The position numbers were made by a program, and so were the translations under genes. The notes below the pieces were generated by a model. The model was not told where the DNA came from. It did no database searches and worked only from the letters and a program-made list of their open reading frames with translations. From assembly GCF_012847295.1 (NCBI RefSeq), contig NZ_JABBDY010000005.1, positions 62,001 to 126,000 on the forward strand: a stretch of 64,000 nucleotides of DNA. Reading direction: 5' to 3'. Below, in pieces: positions 60,081 to 64,000 of the stretch. This DNA comes from Microbacterium sp. MF43. GTDB taxonomy: Bacteria > Actinomycetota > Actinomycetes > Actinomycetales > Microbacteriaceae. Numbering within the stretch: position 1 is the first letter of the stretch; each line of letters opens with the position of its first letter.

Positions 60081-61004
60081 ATGACCCTCGTGATCCGCAC
60101 CGCCGCCCTCACCAAGCACTACGGCCGCGTCCACGCCCTCGACGGGCTCCACCTCGAGGTGGGCGAAGGACAGGTCCACGGCTTCCTCGGGCCGAACGGC
60201 GCCGGGAAGTCGACGACGATCCGCGTACTGCTCGGTCTCGCCCGCAAGACCGGCGGCGAGGCATCCGTCTTCGGCGGCGACCCGTGGCGAGACGCGGTCG
60301 ACCTGCACCGGCGCATCGCCTCCGTCCCCGGCGACGTGAGTGTGTGGCCGAACCTCTCGGGCGGTGAGGCGATCGACCTCATGGCGCGGCTGCGCGGGGC
60401 ATCCCGTCACGACGCCGTCTATCGCGCCGAGAAGGACCGGCTGTGCGACGCGTTCCAATTCGATCCGCGCAAGAAGGGACGCGCCTACTCGAAGGGCAAC
60501 AGACAGAAAGTGGCGCTCATCGCCGCCTTCGCGGTGCCCGCCGACCTGTACATCCTCGACGAGCCGACGAGCGGCCTGGACCCGCTCATGGAGGTCATGT
60601 TCCGCCGCGAGATCGCCCGCGTGCGGGAGGCCGGCGCCACCGTCCTGCTGTCGAGCCACATCCTGTCCGAGGTCGAGCAGCTGTGCGATCGCGTCTCGAT
60701 CATCCGCGCCGGCAAGGTGGTCGAGTCCGGCACCCTGGCGGAGCTCCGTCATCTGACGCGCACCGAGATCTCGTTCGAGGGGACGGATGCCTCGGCGGCC
60801 GCCGGCATCGCCGGCGCACACGACGTCACGGCGGAAGAAGGGCGCGTGAGGTTCACGGTCGACAGCGACGCGGTCGCCGGCGCGCTGCCCGGCCTCGCGG
60901 CGCGCGGGGTGGCCGGGCTGCGGGTCGCCCCGCCCTCGCTCGAGGAGCTCTTCCTGCGTCACTACGGCGACGACCTCGCGGCGATGGAGGGCAACGGACG
61001 ATGA
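60081..61004 (+). CDS. ABC exporter ATP-binding protein
   Basis: A 307-residue ATPase. Walker A GPNGAGKSTTIRVLLGLARK, a shortened signature YSKGNRQKVALIAAF, Walker B DLYILDEPTSGLDPLMEVMF, and the switch His in VLLSSHILSEVEQLCDRV. After about residue 220 a small C-terminal domain is present. This class pairs with large 12-helix permeases that give resistance to polyethers and similar drugs. Leaderless start: TAGCGT, 7 nt, ATG. It overlaps the permease gene (ATGA). Confidence 0.93.
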   Translation: MTLVIRTAALTKHYGRVHALDGLHLEVGEGQVHGFLGPNGAGKSTTIRVLLGLARKTGGEASVFGGDPWRDAVDLHRRIASVPGDVSVWPNLSGGEAIDLMARLRGASRHDAVYRAEKDRLCDAFQFDPRKKGRAYSKGNRQKVALIAAFAVPADLYILDEPTSGLDPLMEVMFRREIARVREAGATVLLSSHILSEVEQLCDRVSIIRAGKVVESGTLAELRHLTRTEISFEGTDASAAAGIAGAHDVTAEEGRVRFTVDSDAVAGALPGLAARGVAGLRVAPPSLEELFLRHYGDDLAAMEGNGR

Positions 61005-62620
61005 TCCGATTCCTCGCTCTCATCGGCCAGCGCGTGCGACGCGATTGGCTGCAAGTGCTGCTGTGGACGGTGGGCACGGCGCTCCTCGCGTACTCCTCGT
61101 ACATCGGTGTCGCCGATGCGTACGGCACCGAGCGGGACCGCACCTCCCTGCTCGCCGCGGCTCTCGCCAACCCCGTGATCCTGCTCTTCCGCGGACTGCC
61201 CTCGGGCGCCGACGAGGGCGCGTTCATGGTGTTCCTGATCTTCCCGTGGCTCGCGATGCTCGCGGCCTTCATGAGCACCTTCCTGGCCGTGCGGCACACT
61301 CGGGGCGACGAAGAGGCCGGCCGCGCCGAACTGATCTCGGCGACTCCCGCCGGGCGCAGTCTGCCGATCATCGCCACCGCGACCCACGGCCTCCTGGCGA
61401 ACCTCCTGCTGAGCGCGCTGACGGCCGGCGCCTTCCTCGCGGCCGGTCTCGACGCCGAAGGCGCCCTCCTGACGGGACTGGCGGCGGGCGGCGTGGGCGT
61501 GGTCTTCCTCGGTGTCGGGCTGTTCGCGGCGCAGCTGATGCGCACCTCCCGCGGGGCGAACAGCGTCGCGGTGTGGACCACCGTCACGACCTTCGTGATC
61601 GCCGGGATCGGCAACGCGATCGGCACGCCGAGCGACGACCTCACGCGCATGGAGAGCTCGTGGCTCACATGGCTGTCGCCGTTCGGCTGGGGCGAGAACA
61701 CGCGCGCGTTCGACGAGAACTCGTGGTGGCCCGCGCTGCTCTGCGCGGTGGTGGGTCTCGCGCTCGCCGTCACGTCGATCGCGCTGGCGTCGCTCCGAGA
61801 CCTCGGAGGCAGCTTCATCCCGGAGCGGACAGGGCGTGCCGAGGCATCCGCCGCCCTCTCCTCACCGCTGGGACTCACGTGGCGACTCACGCGGGGTGCC
61901 GTGGCGGGCTGGGCCGTCGGCGGGCTGCTGACGGGAATCCTCTCGACGTCGCTCGCCTCGATCGTGGAGGAGGTCGGGGCCGCCAACCCCGCCGTCGAGG
62001 AGATCCTGCGGCAGATCTCCGGTGAGGGCAGCATCGAGCAGGGCACGGTCACCACGTTCTTCACGATGCTCGGGGTGCTGGCGGCGTGCTGCGCGGTGCA
62101 GGTCGTCTGCCGCGCTCGACAGGAGGAGGCGCATGGCACGGCGGAGCCGGTGCTGTCCGCTCCGGTCGGCCGGGTGCGCTGGCTCGCCGACTACCTCGTC
62201 GTCGCGCTCGTCGGCATCGTGCTGGTGGTCGGGGCGGCCGTCGGCGGAGCGGCGCTCGGCATCGCCGGGCAGGCGGGAGAGTGGGAGCTCATGCGCACGG
62301 TCGCGATCACGGCCGCAGGGCAGGTCGCCGCGGCATCCGTGTTCCTGGTCGTCACGGCCCTCGCCTTCGTGCTCGTACCCCGTCTCACGATCCCGCTGGG
62401 CTGGACGCTCGTGCTGGTGGCGATGGTGCTGGGTCTCTTCGGTCCGCTGTTCCAGTTCCCGGACTGGCTCGTGCACCTGTCGCCGATCGCGGTGACGCCG
62501 CAGGTCGACGGGGACGCCGTCGACCTTCGCGGGCTGTGGTGGCTGCTGCTCGCGACCGGAGTGGGCGCGGCGGGGTCGCTCGCCCTCATGCGGCGGCGCG
62601 AGCTGACGGCGGCGGGATAG
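61001..62620 (+). CDS. ABC exporter permease (ABC-2-like, 12 helices)
   Basis: A 539-residue membrane protein built of two similar halves, each with about six helices; the N-terminal half has RVRRDWLQVLLWTVGTALLA and the second TWRLTRGAVAGWAVGGLLTG. Short conserved ends such as RGDEEAGRAELISATPAGRS and RQEEAHGTAEPVLSAPVGRV recur in both halves, a hallmark of the tetronasin-type exporters. It should move a hydrophobic compound outward with the preceding ATPase. Substrate unknown. Confidence 0.9.
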   Translation: MIRFLALIGQRVRRDWLQVLLWTVGTALLAYSSYIGVADAYGTERDRTSLLAAALANPVILLFRGLPSGADEGAFMVFLIFPWLAMLAAFMSTFLAVRHTRGDEEAGRAELISATPAGRSLPIIATATHGLLANLLLSALTAGAFLAAGLDAEGALLTGLAAGGVGVVFLGVGLFAAQLMRTSRGANSVAVWTTVTTFVIAGIGNAIGTPSDDLTRMESSWLTWLSPFGWGENTRAFDENSWWPALLCAVVGLALAVTSIALASLRDLGGSFIPERTGRAEASAALSSPLGLTWRLTRGAVAGWAVGGLLTGILSTSLASIVEEVGAANPAVEEILRQISGEGSIEQGTVTTFFTMLGVLAACCAVQVVCRARQEEAHGTAEPVLSAPVGRVRWLADYLVVALVGIVLVVGAAVGGAALGIAGQAGEWELMRTVAITAAGQVAAASVFLVVTALAFVLVPRLTIPLGWTLVLVAMVLGLFGPLFQFPDWLVHLSPIAVTPQVDGDAVDLRGLWWLLLATGVGAAGSLALMRRRELTAAG

Positions 62621-62623
62621 GCC

Positions 62624-63091
62624 GTGGCAGATCACCCCGGGCTGGGCGCGGCCGAGCAGGCCGCGGCGATGCTGACGACGGCGGGCATGGCGCGCATGCC
62701 GGCTCGCGTCATGATGGCGCTGGTCGGCTCCCCCGACGACGGCTACACCGCGGCCGAGCTCGCCGACCGACTCGGCGTCTCGCCCGCGGCCGTTTCCGGC
62801 GCGGTGCGGTACCTCGTGTCGATGCGGATCATTCAGCGGGTGTCGCGCCCCGGCGAGCGCCGCGACCGCTACGACCTCGTCGACGACGCGTGGTCGGGCA
62901 TGATCACTGCGAACGCGCCGATGTACGCCGCGCTGGCGGCGGCGATGGAGGCGATCGCCGATGAGAACACGGATGCCCCGGCATCCGTCGCCCGCGCCCG
63001 CGATGTCGCCGACTTCCTGCGGTACCTCGCCGAGCGGATGCCGCGGCTGGCCGACGAGTGGCGAGCGGAGAGAGCCGGCGAGCGCGGGTAG
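62624..63091 (+). CDS. GbsR/MarR-type regulator of the exporter
   Basis: A 155-residue winged-helix protein: RVMMALVGSPDDGYTAAELA, DRLGVSPAAVSGAVRYLVSM and the wing RIIQRVSRPGERRDRYDLVD, then helices for dimerisation. It starts at GTG three bases after the permease stop, so it is co-transcribed with the exporter and probably controls it. GbsR-type relatives sense small molecules; its ligand is unknown. Confidence 0.88.
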   Translation: MADHPGLGAAEQAAAMLTTAGMARMPARVMMALVGSPDDGYTAAELADRLGVSPAAVSGAVRYLVSMRIIQRVSRPGERRDRYDLVDDAWSGMITANAPMYAALAAAMEAIADENTDAPASVARARDVADFLRYLAERMPRLADEWRAERAGERG

Positions 63092-63101
63092 CCTTGCCCG
63101 A

Positions 63102-63632
63102 GTGACTGACGCCTCCCCCTACATCGTGGCCACCGACGGCGCCTGCAAGGGCAACCCCGGACCGACAGGCTGGGCGTGGGTCGGCGAGGACGGGCACTGG
63201 GCCGCCGGCTCGATCCCCGTCGGCACGAACAACGTCGGCGAGCTGATGGGGCTGCTGAAGGCGATCGAGGACCACCGCGACGTCGAGCACCTCGTCGTCC
63301 AGGCTGACTCGAAGTACGCCATCGACACCTACACGAAGTGGATGGACGGGCACCGCCGCCGCGGTTGGAAGACGTCGACGGGCGCGCCGACGAAGAACGT
63401 CGACCTGCTCGAGCAGCTCATCACGGCGCGCGACGCGCGGCGTGCGGCCGGACTTCCCGATGTCGTGCTCGAGCACGTGCGCGGGCACTCCGGCCACGTG
63501 CTCAACGCGTGGGCCGACGAGCGCGCGGTGCGGGCGTCCGAGCACGCGGCGAAGGGCATCACGAGCGCATGGTCGTCGCTCGGCGCGCAGGAGCGCATCG
63601 ATGTCTCGGTCGCGCCGAAGAACGGACGGTGA
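63102..63632 (+). CDS. RNase H-family ribonuclease
   Basis: A 176-residue RNase HI-like enzyme for the RNA strand of RNA-DNA hybrids. Catalytic residues visible: Asp in IVATDGACKGNPGPTGWAW, Glu in NNVGELMGLLKAIE, Asp in VVQADSKYAIDTYTKWMDGH and the last Asp in NAWADERA, with HVRGHSGH before it. TAGCCT, 7 nt, GTG predicts a leaderless transcript. It follows the exporter operon by 10 bp and may have its own promoter. Confident family call; rnhA is the closest name. Confidence 0.92.
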   Translation: MTDASPYIVATDGACKGNPGPTGWAWVGEDGHWAAGSIPVGTNNVGELMGLLKAIEDHRDVEHLVVQADSKYAIDTYTKWMDGHRRRGWKTSTGAPTKNVDLLEQLITARDARRAAGLPDVVLEHVRGHSGHVLNAWADERAVRASEHAAKGITSAWSSLGAQERIDVSVAPKNGR

Positions 63633-63663
63633 GCGGATGCCTCGGCCGAGGCCTCCGGTGAGC

Positions 63664-63757
63664 CGACGCGTTTCGTCTCGTCGCTTCGCTCCTCGCTCAA
63701 CGACCGAGGACTGTGCCCGGTCGCTGCGCGAGCGGAGCGAGACGAAACGCGCTCAGC
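63664..63757. repeat. SDETKR-type repeat, inverted pair
   Basis: One copy (63664-63707) of the dispersed repeat is followed by an inverted, partly decayed copy (63721-63757), so GCGTTTCGTCTCG pairs with CGAGACGAAACGC. The long hairpin falls between the convergent RNase H and NUDIX genes and overlaps the NUDIX stop codon. A terminator role is plausible. Confidence 0.75.
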
Positions 63758-64000
63758 GAGCGGCCTCCGCGAGGCGCTGCTCCAGTGCGTCGAGGGCGGG
63801 GCGCTGCCCTTTCACGAGCTTCTCCCGGGCGTCGGGCAGGGGCATCCACTCGGCCCTGTCGACCTCGGGGAACGACCCGGTGCGCCCCGAGCGCGGCGGC
63901 CACTCCATCTCGAACTCGCCGAAGGTGAACTCGGTCGCCTCGAACGCGAGCGCCGTCGACGACGAACACCGTGATGCGCTTGCCCGAGGAATACGACCAT
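63753..64000 (-). pseudogene. NUDIX hydrolase, partial and apparently frameshifted
   Basis: From about 63960 to the stop at 63753 the reverse strand reads a NUDIX C-terminus: FEATEFTFGEFEMEWPPRSG, RTGSFPEVDRAEWMPLPDAR, EKLVKGQRPALDALEQRLAE. The upstream part, to the window edge, reads SSGKRITVFVVDGAR in a different frame. The two frames differ by one base near 63945-63955. This is either a real frameshift (pseudogene) or a sequence error. The NUDIX box itself lies beyond the edge. Confidence 0.6.

Overview
The window is very GC-rich DNA from a high-GC Gram-positive bacterium, most probably a Microbacterium or another Microbacteriaceae. This placement is inferred from gene content: three DUF7882-type small proteins, an F420-dependent oxidoreductase plus CofE, the cp-ATP-grasp/alpha-E/transglutaminase cluster, the dispersed SEERSDETKR repeat, and many genes whose start codon lies 6-7 bases after a TANNNT box (predicted leaderless transcripts). 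The DNA looks chromosomal. I see no tRNA, rRNA, CRISPR array, prophage or complete insertion sequence.

Layout. 1-7.4 kb is sugar metabolism: a DUF2264 protein with a divergent DeoR/LacI hybrid regulator, then a LacI-type regulator divergent from galT-galK, then an alpha/beta hydrolase. 7.4-14.6 kb holds a carboxylesterase, a DUF559/AbiEi-type nuclease-like gene bracketed by two copies of a palindromic repeat and two C-rich minisatellites, an F420-type oxidoreductase, an orphan DNA methyltransferase, a lipoate ligase and a monoacylglycerol-lipase-like hydrolase. 14.7-18.1 kb has a MarR-MFS pair, an alditol oxidase and a 48-residue protein. 18.2-21.8 kb is the cp-ATP-grasp/alpha-E/transglutaminase operon, followed by a membrane-bound sulfite-oxidase-like enzyme and an FCD regulator. 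24.2-32.6 kb is arginine/ornithine/proline catabolism (arginine-dihydrolase-like enzyme, RocD, PutA), interrupted by a membrane protein-XRE-dehydrogenase operon and a SdpI-like protein.

33.6-37.5 kb is a signalling patch: a bacteriophytochrome-GGDEF protein and a stand-alone EAL protein interleaved with two DUF7882 genes and a small hypothetical gene. 37.5-43 kb carries a thioesterase, a GNAT, cofE, and etfB-etfA followed by a cytochrome b with an odd repeat-rich N-terminus. 43.2-46.6 kb is a branched-chain acyl-CoA catabolic operon (acyl-CoA dehydrogenase, MmsB, enoyl-CoA hydratase) that can deliver electrons to the neighbouring EtfAB. 46.8-48.9 kb is a run of small hypothetical genes and a MarR gene. 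48.9-54.7 kb is one giant secreted amylase-pullulanase with LacI-type operators. 54.9-59.9 kb is a methylcitrate operon (GntR, prpD, an uncharacterised 39-codon ORF, prpB, prpC, a PaaI-type thioesterase). 60-64 kb holds an ABC exporter with its regulator, RNase HI, and the edge of a NUDIX gene that appears frameshifted.

Points most worth a second look: the palindrome-bracketed DUF559 gene (9.4-10.5 kb); two copies of a second palindromic element with identical internal spacing (20.0 and 56.6 kb), one of them read through as protein; a third dispersed repeat that became three 17-residue repeats in the cytochrome b gene; the 39-codon ORF overlapping both neighbours in the prp operon; and a strong excess of the heptamer GGATGCC on both strands.
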